This document shows, in pieces, positions 35,401 through 46,756 of a stretch of DNA of 64,000 nt. The position numbers were made by a program, and so were the translations under genes. Location of the stretch: the NCBI RefSeq assembly GCF_963676685.1, contig NC_092355.1, positions 77,715,176 through 77,779,175 of the forward strand. Reading direction: 5' to 3'. The notes beneath the pieces were generated by a model, which worked only from the letters and a program-made list of their open reading frames with translations, did not search any database and was not told the origin of the DNA. Source of the DNA: Mytilus edulis (Eukaryota; Mollusca; Bivalvia; Mytilida; Mytilidae). The first letter of the stretch is position 1; every line of letters begins with the position of its first letter.

Positions 35401-35918
35401 GTTGCTATCTCAACAAAGTAAAAGATACCTTTGTCATTGGGTTGCTATCTCAACAAAGTAAAAGATACCTTTGTCCTTGGGCTGCTGTCTCAACAAAGTA
35501 AAAGATACCTTCGTCATTGGGTTGCTATCTCGACAAAGTAAAAGATACCTTTGTCATTGGGTTGCTGTCTCAACAAAGTAAAAGATACCTTTGTCATTGG
35601 GTTGCTGTCTCAACAAAGTAAAAGATACCTTTGTCATTGGGTTGCTATCTCAACAAAGTAAAAGATACCTTTGTCATTGGGTTGCTATCTCAACAAAGTA
35701 AAAGATACCTTTGTCATTGGGTTGTTATCTCAACAAAGTAAAAGATACCTTTGTCATTGGGTTGCTATCTCAACAAAGTAAAAGATACCTTTGTCATTGG
35801 GTTGCTATCTCAACAAAGTAAAAGATACCTTTGTCATTGGGTTGTTATCTTAACAAAGTAAAAGATACCTTCGTCATTGGCATGATGTCTCAACAAAGTA
35901 AAAGTTTTCTTTCTCATT
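32500..35918. repeat. 40-bp satellite, about 85 copies without net indels
   Basis: The unit is gttgctatctcaacaaagta plus aaagatacctttgtcattgg. From 32581 to at least 35880 the period is exactly 40 with no net insertion or deletion; only substitutions vary (gttg/catg, ctatct/ctgtct, ttg/tcg/tta). Variant order shows higher-order units: about 700 bp from 33400 recurs 720 bp later, and a block near 35041 recurs 440 bp later. Each unit has a short stem, acaaag pairing with ctttgt. It lies between GPCR 2 and GPCR 3. Non-coding. Confidence 0.97.
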
Positions 35919-36535
35919 GATGTTTACTTTATCTCATCATTATTTATACATTTTCTTGTTTATAGCTGATTATAGTTAAAACCAAATAAATAAAGTTTCT
36001 TGGCATTGAGCCTCTCCTGTGATTATCAAGTAAGAAAACAACCGACAAAGATGTCATCGGTGGTTTCCTCAAACAAACTCTGTTTTATAAATTATGCCAA
36101 CACGTAAATCTAAAAACAAACAGATAAGCTTTAACAGTTTTTATTTACTGAGAAGAAAAGGACTGTTTATTGTGCAGTAGATATTTAGATATTTATTTTG
36201 AGAAAAATATACACTATTTTGTTGGCAAATATTGGAAAGTTTGCTGAGTTAGAACAACAAATGTATGATATGAATAATTGAAAGTGCATAATGATTTATC
36301 AGAAATAATTTATTTGTATCAACTGCAACGGTGTATAGTTTCAACATGTTTTCGAAATAGCATTCCTTCAAGTTTCAAAGGTGTAAATATATTAGCGAAA
36401 GAAAAGGTTTTATTGGAAATATTTAAACCTTACAAAATATATTTAAAAAAAAACTATTATAAAGATTTACTTCCATTGGAGAGAGATAGAGAAATAAACG
36501 AGTTTTTTGATATAAAATACTTATACATTGAAAGA

Positions 36536-36890
36536 ACATTGATATTGGAAGTGTATCAACATTGGAAGAACATTAACATTGGAAGAACACTAACATTGGA
36601 AGAACATTAACATTGGAAGAACATTAACATTGGAAGAACATTAACATGTGAAGAACACTAACATTGGAAGAACATTAACTTTGGAAGAACATTTACTTTA
36701 AAAGAACACTAGCATTGAAAGTACATTGACATTGGAAGAACATTAACTTTGGAAAAACATTTACTTTAAAAGAACACTACCATTGGAAGTACATTGACAT
36801 TGGAAGAACATTAACTTTGGAAGAACATTTACTTTAAAAGAACACTAACATTGGAAGTATATTGACATTGGAAGAACATTAACTTTGAAA
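36536..36890. repeat. Short minisatellite just upstream of GPCR 3
   Basis: Many imperfect copies of aacattggaagaacattaac with variants such as actttggaagaacatttact and a longer 67-bp supra-unit (near 36660, 36735 and 36800). The array ends about 35 bp before the start codon of GPCR 3, so it occupies the 5' UTR or core promoter. Confidence 0.9.
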
Positions 36891-36925
36891 ATTATTAAAG
36901 ACCATAGAACCCGAATCATAGGTTC

Positions 36926-38458
36926 ATGAACATTGTACAGACTTCAACTATGACAACTAACACGATAATTTTCACAACAACGAAGTCTGTTTTAAGTAGT
37001 CTCGGTGACGTTTTCAGAGAAACAACAATGCAGAAAAGTACGACGGATACTATAGATCTAATAGTAACGTCTGACAGTACTAAGCAGCACAATTCTACTG
37101 ATGTGATTCGGACATCAAACCTTGACCAGGAGAACATTAATCGCCTTCTGAAGATAGAAAACACATTCGAAGCTGAAGCGCTGACGCCAATAACCGTTTA
37201 TCTAATCCTTCTAATGATAACGGGTGTTATTGGAAATACTATTGTCTTGTATATCTACAAGTTCAGGTTCAAAAGGTCAACATCAAGAATATTCATTCTG
37301 AGTCTCGCTGCGTTTGATTTGATCACGTGTATTTTAGGGATGCCATACCATATCTTAGACATGCTTTATCCTTATCTGTTTGTATGGGACACCGCTTGCA
37401 AAGTTCTAAGTTTTGCTCTTACCTTTACGATCTTGGCATCTATATTCATACTGGATCTGATCGCAATTGATCGGTACAGGAAAATTTGTAGACCGTTTAA
37501 AAAGCAGCTTTCTGGTATTGGGTCAAAGATTATGAGTTGGGTGACTGTTCTTATAGCAATAATCTCTGCCATTCCAATGCTTCTAATTTATGGCACTGCT
37601 GAAGTCCCAACCGCTAGGAATCCAAATATAACAGGAAGGGAATGCTATGTCTCAGATGATTATATCGAATCTTATTTCCCATTAATCTACGATGCTTTCA
37701 CTTTCTTGATTTTTATCGTATCCGTTTTTATACTAGTCGGATTTTATAGCAAAGTCGGTGTTACAATTTGGAAACGTAGGAAATTTAATGAGTCGTCACA
37801 TGAATCAAAGAGATCCGGTTCCAGTCAAAGCACGCCAAACACATCGATCATACAACTTAATGTCATTACAGATGAAGCTAAACGCGGATCTCCTATGATT
37901 GCTCATTATGGAAAAAATAAAGAGGGTGGTAATGTTCAAATATTTGATTCAAATTCCTTGGTCACGGCACCAAAAGATTCACCTTTACCATATAGATCGA
38001 CAACGTCTGATCCAAAGAAAGAAAGGAAGAACCGGAGAGTAATGCGATTGATGTCTGAACCTTCAAGTACTGAACATGATTCTTCTATAATGGATCACGG
38101 GTCTTCACGGTCCCACAAATCATCCCACAGACATCACGTGACAAAGAAAGAAAAGAGAACTCTAAGAATAACAGGCATGCTGTTTGTTATAACAATAATA
38201 TTTATTATAAGTTTCCTCCCTTATCTTTGTATACAAATTGTGAACGGTTTAAATGATGAATTTTGGGACGAAATGAGCATTTCAGAGATTATCCTTTTCA
38301 ATCTTCTTATGAGGACATACTTTATCAACAGTATGATAAATCCTATAATCTATTGGTTCCTGGATCACAAATTTAAAGAGGAGGTTATCAGACTATTTAA
38401 TGACATGAAAAATTGTAAAGCATCTACTCGGTTTGGACGAAAGAGCTTCCATTCGTAA
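36926..38458 (+). CDS. Class A (rhodopsin-type) GPCR, paralogue 3, intronless
   Basis: 510 aa, single exon, ATG at 36926-36928. The ectodomain (about 1-85) is Thr-rich. Helices: TM1 90-112 (IGNTIVLYIY), TM2 about 122-147 with LAAFD, TM3 from Cys158, DRY at 182-184, TM4 with Trp205, ECYVS in loop 2, TM5 about 252-280, TM6 about 415-438 with SFLP in place of CWxP, TM7 with NPIIY at 472-476. The third inner loop is long (about 282-412), with QSTP, RLMSEPSS and a His/Ser-rich segment (SHKSSHRHH) before the basic TKKEKRTLRIT. It is more diverged than paralogues 1 and 2 are from each other, and is transcribed away from paralogue 2. A membrane receptor signalling through G proteins; ligand not deducible. 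Only a minisatellite separates it from the upstream spacer. Confidence 0.95.
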   Translation: MNIVQTSTMTTNTIIFTTTKSVLSSLGDVFRETTMQKSTTDTIDLIVTSDSTKQHNSTDVIRTSNLDQENINRLLKIENTFEAEALTPITVYLILLMITGVIGNTIVLYIYKFRFKRSTSRIFILSLAAFDLITCILGMPYHILDMLYPYLFVWDTACKVLSFALTFTILASIFILDLIAIDRYRKICRPFKKQLSGIGSKIMSWVTVLIAIISAIPMLLIYGTAEVPTARNPNITGRECYVSDDYIESYFPLIYDAFTFLIFIVSVFILVGFYSKVGVTIWKRRKFNESSHESKRSGSSQSTPNTSIIQLNVITDEAKRGSPMIAHYGKNKEGGNVQIFDSNSLVTAPKDSPLPYRSTTSDPKKERKNRRVMRLMSEPSSTEHDSSIMDHGSSRSHKSSHRHHVTKKEKRTLRITGMLFVITIIFIISFLPYLCIQIVNGLNDEFWDEMSISEIILFNLLMRTYFINSMINPIIYWFLDHKFKEEVIRLFNDMKNCKASTRFGRKSFHS

Positions 38459-38678
38459 CATTCATGTGAATATATATATAAATTCTAGATGTATATCAAA
38501 AGGTATACCAAAAATTGTCTGAGCAATTGCATGACGTTAATTCAGTCATCCTTACATTCGCACGATAAGAATTTAATTAAACTAATTTATGTTCGTATTT
38601 TATCAACTAATTAGGTTCTTATACATCCTTGGCTTTCTAATATTCTGATTAGAGAGTTCCTCATTTATAATGATGAAG
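38459..38678. other. GPCR 3 3' flank
   Basis: Likely 3' UTR. A short TA tract occurs (atatatatata near 38470). No canonical AATAAA was found close by. Confidence 0.35.
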
Positions 38679-38960
38679 TTAAGGTGGTACCCAACACCTT
38701 CACTAAAATTAATTTGGCTCGTTTCAATTTCTTAAAATTTTGACAAAGTATATACTTTGTCCCTTTGACAAAAATATAAAAATTTCAAATAATTTGAACC
38801 AACCGTTTTTTTCAGAAAAAATACACTGGTTATATAGCAGTTTGACAAATACTAATTTTGATCATTTAGAAGCTTAATATTCCCTTAACAACATAATGTA
38901 ATTAAAACGTTTAGCTGACTTTACAGAGTTATCTCCCTGTAGTGTTAGGTACCACCTTAA
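38679..38960. mobile_element. 282-bp MITE with TTAA ends
   Basis: The left end ttaaggtggtacccaacacc and the right end gtgttaggtaccaccttaa are inverted repeats of about 18 bp, bounded by TTAA on both sides (piggyBac-like target). The interior carries gagttatctccctgtag near the right end. No open frame. Confidence 0.85.
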
Positions 38961-39243
38961 ATCCAGAAAATTGCTTCGGACGTATGAGATTTATAACGTG
39001 TTGTTTTAATTTTTCTTCAGTTTGTTACTTTGCAGAATTATCTAAATTTTCGTAATTTTTAATACATACTTTTTTTTCTGTATAACTATTCTTTCATCGA
39101 TATTCAATAAAGCAATATTTAAAGACATATAAAACCCTCTTTTTTATAATTCAGTTTGATATGGTTTGTATATAATATGCTTGTTCAAACTGATGTATCC
39201 CCAAATGTTAATAATATTTAACGTGTTGATCGTAATATAAAGT

Positions 39244-39450
39244 AAAATCACAAAAAATACTGAACTCCGAGTTAAACTCATAAAGGTAAGTCCCTTATTA
39301 AATGGCAACATCAAAAGCTTAAACACATCAAACGAATGGATAACAACTGTCCTATTCTTGACTTGGTACAGACATTTTCTTAGATTTAACCTGGTTTTAT
39401 AGATAGCTCAACCTATCGCTTGTATGACAGTCGCATCATATCCATTATAT
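39244..39450 (-). mobile_element. Family C dispersed repeat
   Basis: It contains gtaaaatcacaaaaaatact, cttgacttggtacagacatt and cttgtatgacagtcgcatc. Another copy in the same orientation is at 42040-42290. Confidence 0.65.
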
Positions 39451-39854
39451 TTACGACGATGTCTAAAAAAACAAAAAGACATAATAGATAAAAATGTAAA
39501 AAAATAAATAGGGGTACAGCTGTAAACATTGTGTTATAATCTTAATCACTATACAAAGAGGCAAATATGTAACAAAGAAGCATATAAAGGCATAATATAT
39601 ATATCGAATTTTACAACCTCATGCATCCATTTACTTAATTATTATACGATAGTATCTATGTATGTTAAAAACACACATAAAGAAAAGATTTGAAGTACTG
39701 GGGCCGATTCTTTACTACCCTGACAGGCACATGGTTAGGTCGCCATTAACTCTGGCGTAGAATCGTGCGTTTGACGTATATCAGTTGTAAACGTCACACA
39801 GGTAGAAATAAAATAATTTTGACGTTCAAAGTATGAACAGAATATATTCCATAT

Positions 39855-40265
39855 AAAAAGAAGATGTGGTATGATTGCCACTGATAACTCTCCACAAGCG
39901 ACCAAAATGACACAGAAATTAACAACTATGGGTCACCGTACGGCCTTCAACAATGATCAAAGCCCAGACCACAAAGTCAGCTATAAAAGGCCTCAAAATG
40001 ACAATGTAAACCAATTCAAACGAAAAAACTAACAGCCATATTTATATAAAAAAAAATGAACGAAAAACAAATATGTAATATGACAACCACTGAATTACAA
40101 GCTTCTGACTTGGGAGAGGCACATACATACATAATGTGACAGGGTTTAACAAGTTAACGGGATCCCAACCCTCCCCTAACCTGGGACAGTGGTATAACAG
40201 TACATCATAAGCACCAACTAAAGTCGAAGCGCTGAAGGCAGTTAACCAAAAACCAAGGCAAACGA
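39855..40265 (+). mobile_element. Dispersed bivalve-type repeat
   Basis: It contains agaagatgtggtatgattgc, ggtcaccgtacggccttcaa and gaccacaaagtcagctataa, and further on tgacttgggagaggcacata and ggatcccaaccctccccta. Shorter relatives occur at 474-612, 63225-63365 and 63855-63930. No open frame. Confidence 0.7.
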
Positions 40266-40469
40266 AAGTATGAAAACTGTGGCAATGTTGCTTCAACATT
40301 AAACATTCATATATTGTACATTTATGTTGACCTAATGAATTAATTATTAAGGCAAATAATTAATATGTTATCAAGGTTTGAAAAGCAATGCATATATCAA
40401 TGTATATTTTTATGGTGAGTCTGCAGTGGTACAAGTTCGCAATGATTGCAGTTGTTAAAGTTGGTAATT

Positions 40470-40935
40470 TACGTTGGTTATAGTTTAGGGGTAATGGTGG
40501 GGATCTCATCCGTTTCAAAGTTATCAAACAGGAACGAATAGGTTGACCCCAGGGACTCCCCATATATTTCATTTGATTAGTTTTATTGTCCCATACATGA
40601 ATATGTATGGTTTAGGTGTTGGGATCTCATCCGTTTCTAAGTTATCAAAGAGAAGGGGGTAGAGTGACCACAGGGACTCCTCCTATATTTCATTTGATTA
40701 GTTATATTAGTTATATTGTCCCATACTTGAATATATATGGTTTAGGGTTGGGGATCCCAACCGTTTCAAAGTTCCCAAACAGGAGGGGATGGGTGACCCC
40801 ATGAACTCCCATACATTTCATTTGATTAGTTATATAGTCTCATACATAAGTGTATATGGTTGAGAGGTGGGGATCTCATCCGTTTAAAAGTTATCAGACA
40901 GGAGGGAGTAGAGTGGACCTAAGGACGTCACCTTT
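40470..40935. repeat. About 122-bp tandem repeat, four copies
   Basis: Each unit has ggggatctcatccgtttcaa, agttatcaaacaggagggg, a gactccc segment and tatttcatttgattagtta. The units begin near 40490, 40615, 40745 and 40865, with growing divergence. Confidence 0.85.
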
Positions 40936-42039
40936 ATATTATATGATTTGCTTACATTCAGGTATAAGATAATATAGTTGCTACTTAAACTGACCCTTCA
41001 AAATTGAGAAAAGACGTTCCCTTCAAAATTGCAGTAACATGTTTACACTTTAAAAGCATCTTACATGCATTATCAACATTTATCACTGATACAGAAAATT
41101 TATACTGTGACCAGAAACATAAATATTGTTAGATATACTGTTCCCAGCTATCACATTGTATTGGATTTTGACATTAAAATTTGTCAAAAAGTAGTTTTGA
41201 GTGTCTGTATAAAATATGTTCTGCTTTTTCTTTCTTTTACATATATCTTTTGGTTTTTATTCTAGTGTTTATATTCACTAATCATGTATAGATGTATTTT
41301 GTCACCTTCCCAGATTTTTTTTGTAGTTGATCGCCAAAACCCCGAGTTATCCTTAGGTGAAACACCACCAATTACTCCCTCAAATTTGAAAGTAGGCCTA
41401 CTCGGACAAAAATAGTGCATTTGATGTCATTGTTTACTTAAACTACTCAACAAATTTGCAGAAATGAAACTTTTTGGTGAAAGAGAAATATATTAAGACA
41501 TTTTGAGCCCAAATTTACTTGTCTATGAGTTGACATTAAAAATTGAGGATTAATGCGCTCCATAGTATACTAATTTAAGATTTCAAGAAAACAAAGGGTT
41601 ATTTTTAGTGGTACATCAGTTCAGAAGGTCTCTTCTTTCTTATATGGCTTTAAAGGTATGTTGAAAATTGGCATAAAGAAAGGTGATACCTGTACGATTC
41701 AGGACATACCTGGTTTGAGGTTAAACTTAAGATAAAAAATTTAGAAAGCTATGAAAATTGCAAAATGTGGTTGAACAGATAGGGACTTTTAATTGGTATC
41801 TGACACATTTTATCCGCTTCCGGTATCGGATCCGATATTGCAATTGTCTTCAAGGCATCCATTGTCATTATGTTTTCAATGTTGTTTTCGTCAGTCAGAT
41901 ACAATTTTACTCGAATTTACACATTATTTGTCCGCGATTTTCTGTATAAAGCTAGCGGTTGAACAAAATGAACATCACTGTCGTGAATGATAATATCGAA
42001 AATAAGTTTTGAGATCGTTTATTTTGAGACTTTGGTGAA
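40936..42039. other. Gene-free stretch
   Basis: Several open frames of 60-66 codons occur, without homology, splice context or codon signal. Nothing can be supported as a gene. Confidence 0.4.
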
Positions 42040-42290
42040 AAGTAAAATCACAAAAATACTGAACTTAGAGGAAGATCAATTGGGAAAGTCCATAATCACA
42101 TGGCAAAATCAAATAACAAAACGCATCAAAAACGAATGGACAAAAACAGTCATATTCCTGACTTGGTACAGGCATTTTCAAATGTAGAAAATGGTGGATT
42201 AAACCTGGTTCTATAGCGCTAACCCTCTCACTTTAATGACAGTCTCATCAATTTCCGATATTTTTACATTGATGCGTTAAATAAACAGAC
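42040..42290 (-). mobile_element. Family C dispersed repeat
   Basis: It contains agtaaaatcacaaaaatact, cttggtacaggcattttcaa and aacctggttctatagc. Same family as 39244-39450. Confidence 0.65.
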
Positions 42291-43915
42291 ACAATAAATA
42301 TAATAGTCAAAATATGGGTACATCAGTCATCATCGTTTAACAATTTTAAAAGGGACAATTTAACAGAACACAAAAACATCTACTTTCTACGAACACATTT
42401 ATTGATTTGAGTGTCTGACGTCACAAAATTTTATACGTCACATAAATTTGTCGTTCAATGTACGTACAAACAATTTTAAAATTTTCATGGGAATGTTAGC
42501 ATACAGGGTTAAAAAATCAAAAGTATGTAAGAATAAATTTAAGAAATAGACCGAGATTAAAACTAGTCCAAAAGTTATATATAGAATTTATAAGAATCCA
42601 AAAATAGTTAATTCCACTACGCGATCGAATGATTTTGACGTTTGTGGTTCAACGTATATTGTAATTCATAATAGAAATATATCATAATGACATATAAATA
42701 GAACAATATCATACTGACGGGATCTTTTAAAGTACAGAGTCACGTTATAAGAACAAAAGAAATACAAAAAGTCGCAAATACAAAACAAACCACAAAAAAA
42801 TGAAAGCCGATACAAACACCTTGACGAGATTGACGAAAAGGTTTGCCGCGAAAGTTATTTTTTTTTATTTTCTTCAAAGTGAAAGGTCCGTCGTGCGTAG
42901 CTAGTATAAACCAAGTCGAAAGTCCGATTGCAAAAGTGGAAGGTAGCGGACCTCGGACCACCGCTAATTTGAACCCCTGCCTCCAAATTGAAAAGATACG
43001 AAAATTGCATCTTCAATTTAAAATTGCCGCCAACATTATGAACAGTTGAACTTATATAATAGACTCATGACGTAGTTGTACTTCGTATTGACGACAAACA
43101 ATATTCCTACGACTTTTGCCATTTGGGAAATGCAAACTACTTGTCTTAAGAGATTTTCGGCGATTAAATATTTCATACAATTGTTCTTTGACATCTAAGC
43201 CAAAAGCACATGCGATAATAAACTACATAAGGATTCCTAATGAGCACTACTTCCTATGTGCACCTTTAAAACTTTTGGGTAATTCGACGATCATTTAAGG
43301 TTTTTCTGGTCATATTTTTGTAATACAGAATTAAAAGTAATTAAAAAAGTGTTCAATTAGTTATATATAATACAGTAGCCAGCTAGATAATAACAATGAT
43401 AAAACTGAGAAAGGAAATTGGGAATGTGTCAAAGCGACAACAACTCGACCATAGAGGCACGTATTTCAGCATTATTTGGTAGAACACAAATCTAGGGTGC
43501 TCCGATAAGGCAGCTTAACTGCATAACAATCAGTTGAAAAAGGCTTAACTCATCAGATGGACAAAAATACAAGTGAACGTGGCCGGGTACTTGTACATCC
43601 CAACAACAAAAAGACACTAGGAACAGATCTGAGAGTACTCGCAGTTAACTGACAGCTAGTTCAAAGCCACTAACAACTAATAAAAAATCATGCATCTAAG
43701 ACTAAATTATCAATCCGTACACATCCAACATCCAATGGATTTAATGTAAAGACGTCATAAACAGTCAGAGACAAACATGCCCTTGTGCAATGCCAAGATA
43801 CAGGTATCGACAACTAGAGGCTAGTTTAAAGTGGCACTGATAACAGAATCTTCCGGCTGGTTCTAGTCCTGAATGTATATTGGTTACCATGATGTTGCAT
43901 TGTCTGTCTGAATTC
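42291..43915. other. Gene-free stretch with a SINE-like scrap
   Basis: 43405-43460 is a SINE-like head (gggaatgtgtcaaagcgaca). The segment 42840-43000 has higher GC than its surroundings and a 68-codon frame, but no recognised domain or splice frame. Confidence 0.35.
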
Positions 43916-43917
43916 TT

Positions 43918-44545
43918 AAAAGAGGGACAAAAGATACCAGAGGGACAGTCAAACTCATAAATCGAAGATAAACTGACAACGCCATGGCTAAAAATGAAAG
44001 AAGACAAACACACAAACAATATTACACATGACACAACAAAGAAAACTAAAGAATAAGCAACACGAACCCCACCAAAAACTAGGGGTGATCTCAGGTGCTC
44101 TAGAAGGGTAAGCAGATCCTGCTCCACATGTGGCACCTGTCGTGTTGCTTATGAGATAACAAATCTGGTAAATGGTCTAATTCTGTAGGTCATATTCATG
44201 AAAGGGAAGGGGATTGTAGTTACGACGTAAGGAATATATCTGATATCATTTGTGAAACGATTATTCCATAACGTTCAACCAACTCGTGATGGCAACCGTA
44301 AAATTTACGAAGGGATGATTTCAACTTCACCATTTGGAACTCTTCGTTTTAATAATAGCTTCCTTGTGAGCAGCAACTCTCTATCAAGAAAATCATGATA
44401 GGAAATGCAAGCACGGGAATATCGTATCAATTGGGAGATATATACCCCGTATGCAGGTGTTGCTGGAATGTTGCTACTTAGAAATGAAAAGTTCACAATT
44501 GGAAAGCTGAAATCATCTCTTTTGTCGTAAAGTTTTGTTTTAATA
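43918..44545 (-). mobile_element. Family A retroelement 3' fragment, uninterrupted
   Basis: The - strand reads YDKRDDFSFPIVNFSFLSSN, IPATPAYGVYISQLIRYSRA, CISYHDFLDRELLLTRKLL, then frame-shifted remains of the HHELVDRYG segment. It shows the order of segments before insertion of the 362-bp repeats at 25378-26362. It lacks any catalytic domain. Confidence 0.75.
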
Positions 44546-44684
44546 TACACACTCTCTCGAACGAAAGTGTACGGAAATTTGAATCTCTGTTTTACAGCAC
44601 ATCGAATCTCAAACTTTTATGACAATCATTTTAATTTTAGGGTTAATATTTGCATATTGACTTAAAGTTGGAAAATGGGGTGTC

Positions 44685-44820
44685 GGACTGTTGAGGGTGT
44701 CAGACTAGCGGTATGACGGACTTCGTGTGTATCGGACTAATGTCATGTCGAACTATTGAGTTGCAGGACTAATACCATGTCGGACTATATATTTAAGTGT
44801 CGGACTATTAATGGAGGGAC
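44685..44820. repeat. Degenerate tcggacta repeat
   Basis: gtcggactattgag-like words recur about nine times (gtcggactgttgagg, atcggactaatgtcatg, gtcggactatat) with spacing of 14-25 bp. Old minisatellite. Confidence 0.7.
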
Positions 44821-45090
44821 AGAACATCGGGATGACCCATTCTTGTGACTTATATGTTACTTAAACCAATCAGGTCAATAATTGTTCCTGTTTTGTTGTA
44901 CCAGTATAAACCACATGCTTTGATAAAAATCATTTCATGATCCAGATTGCGTTTGGTTAAGTGATTAACAAATATATAACACTACACAATCAATGATTTA
45001 GAGCAGGCCGCGGAAGATCCGGTCTCGAAAGTCTAAGGATTGATTAAAGATCATTAAATTTGGGGTTTATTCCAAAGTACTTTAACGGCA

Positions 45091-45327
45091 TTGAAAGATA
45101 CCGCCTCAAGACCTTTCGGATTACTAGTAGATGAAAATATTGCTATCTTAAGAGTTTTTGAAGCTGGAACAGGTTCAGCCTCAAGAGCTCGGGTGTTAGG
45201 GGAAGAACTTATCTCGAAATCTCTGAGAGTATGGAAATGTCCACCTGAAGAGCTCTGGATTTGTGGGAAAATTTATCTGCAGTGCTCTGGAGAAGGGGGA
45301 AGGTCATGTCAAGAACCCTTGTATTAG
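45091..45327 (+). other. Unassigned open frame of 78 codons in locally GC-richer sequence
   Basis: The stretch 45000-45410 is visibly richer in GC than its flanks. A frame starting MKDTASRPFGLLVDENIAIL runs to CQEPLY, and an overlapping frame follows. No domain, membrane span or splice-framed partner is recognised. It could be a decayed retroelement piece or a small gene. Confidence 0.2.
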
Positions 45328-45659
45328 TATTGAAAGCTATAGTAGAAGGAATACTGTCTCGACAGTCCGTGGGGAGAGTCAACGACCCGGGGTCCGTAAG
45401 TCCAATGACGAATCTCCCATTGCTAATGCTTTTTCTTTTTAGTTAAATATTGTGAGTTATTTGACACACATTTTGCACACATGAGGCGATACAATTCATG
45501 CTTCACTTTTTATGTTCTCCATATTGTTTATCAGTATCTATTTCTTAAATATCAAAATAGTAAAGTGAACTATGTTTTATTTTAGATATTAACTTTTATA
45601 CTATCGTGATCCTATTCGAACTGTTAACATATTTTGGAAATTTCTTATTGCATGTTACT

Positions 45660-45790
45660 ATAGTTATCAAAGGTACCAGAATTATAATTTGATAGGCCAG
45701 ACGCGCGTTTCGTCCACTCAGATCAGAATATTTATAAAGCCAAACAAGTACAAAGTTGAAGAGCAATGATGATCCAACATCAATCAAATG
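45660..45790 (-). mobile_element. Family B dispersed repeat
   Basis: It contains ttatcaaaggtaccagaatt, gccagacgcgcgtttcgtc and acaaagttgaagagcaatga. Truncated copy. Confidence 0.7.
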
Positions 45791-46610
45791 AATTGCTATA
45801 TAAAATCCAATGTTAGGTCTAGGAGATTAGGCATGGTTTATTTAAGATTAAGATTTGGAGTAAAATATTCTTAAACAAAATTCAAAGATAACCAATATTT
45901 TACTAAAGAAAGGTTAAATATTTTTTTTTAATAAAATATAAATATCGTCGTAAAAACTACCAAAAACTGTGACAAGATGATGACATATATTAAATATTCT
46001 CTCTACTTAGGTGTTATCTCTCACTCAGACGTAGTAAACAAGAAGTTAGACTTCCGGGGAGACTGACTTGTGGTTACGCTTATTAGTATGCACCTAGTAT
46101 GTCTCCAATATAGGTCACACTTATAGTCATCAATTCCACTTAAAAATGTACATAATAGTGATATATCAATATGTAATTTGTTAATAAAATATCAGAACAA
46201 GGTCATATTATTTTTTTTTGCACAATGCCATGGCCGAGCTATTTTCATCAATTGGGGTCTGTTGCCTGTCTATTTAAAGGATTGTATCATATGCATTTTT
46301 TTATCTAAAAGTATTGGTCATATCAAGCCATGATTTGGGTTTTCAATACAGTTGCCTCAACAGTGGTCACTGACACTGACCCCTTATCAGTCGTCTGGTG
46401 TTACATGACGAGAATGTTGACAGTCTTGGTGTGGGTTTTGCAGGATAGAAGTCAGATGAAGGGCAACAGGCTCATACAAATGGATAACAACTCAGTAAAG
46501 TAAAGTGTAAAACTTAAGAATACAGAAATGAAAGACCCCCTTTCAAACTTCAGTGATGCAGCCACCAATGAACAGTAATACCAGCTCGGACGTACAGTTG
46601 ATATATTACC
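45791..46610. other. Gene-free stretch
   Basis: No recognised repeat or coding exon. Open frames here are short and unsupported. Confidence 0.35.
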
Positions 46611-46617
46611 AGAGACA

Positions 46618-46756
46618 TTATACAAATATAGCCTTTGTATGAGGTCGATACAGGGATATATTGACCTGAAAGAAGTATATTGACTGAGGATGAAGTCCGA
46701 GGTCGATATACTTCTTTGGGTCGATATATCCTGTATTGACCTCATACAAAGGCTAT
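46618..46756. mobile_element. Palindromic foldback element
   Basis: The left arm aaatatagcctttgtatgag, gtcgatacagggatatattg and gaagtatattgac is complementary to the right arm gtcgatatacttc, gtcgatatatcctgtattga and ctcatacaaaggctatattt. Arms are about 60 bp around a 20-bp centre. It resembles, in design, the hairpin at 61030-61105. Confidence 0.8.

Noticed and set aside
32500-35918. Regular array considered as a CRISPR-like array
   Set aside because: The units are joined directly with no unique spacers, and the surrounding DNA is animal; it is a satellite.
42740-43049. Opposed frames of 68 and 73 codons in a GC-richer patch
   Set aside because: No homology recognised, both strands open, no splice-framed partner.
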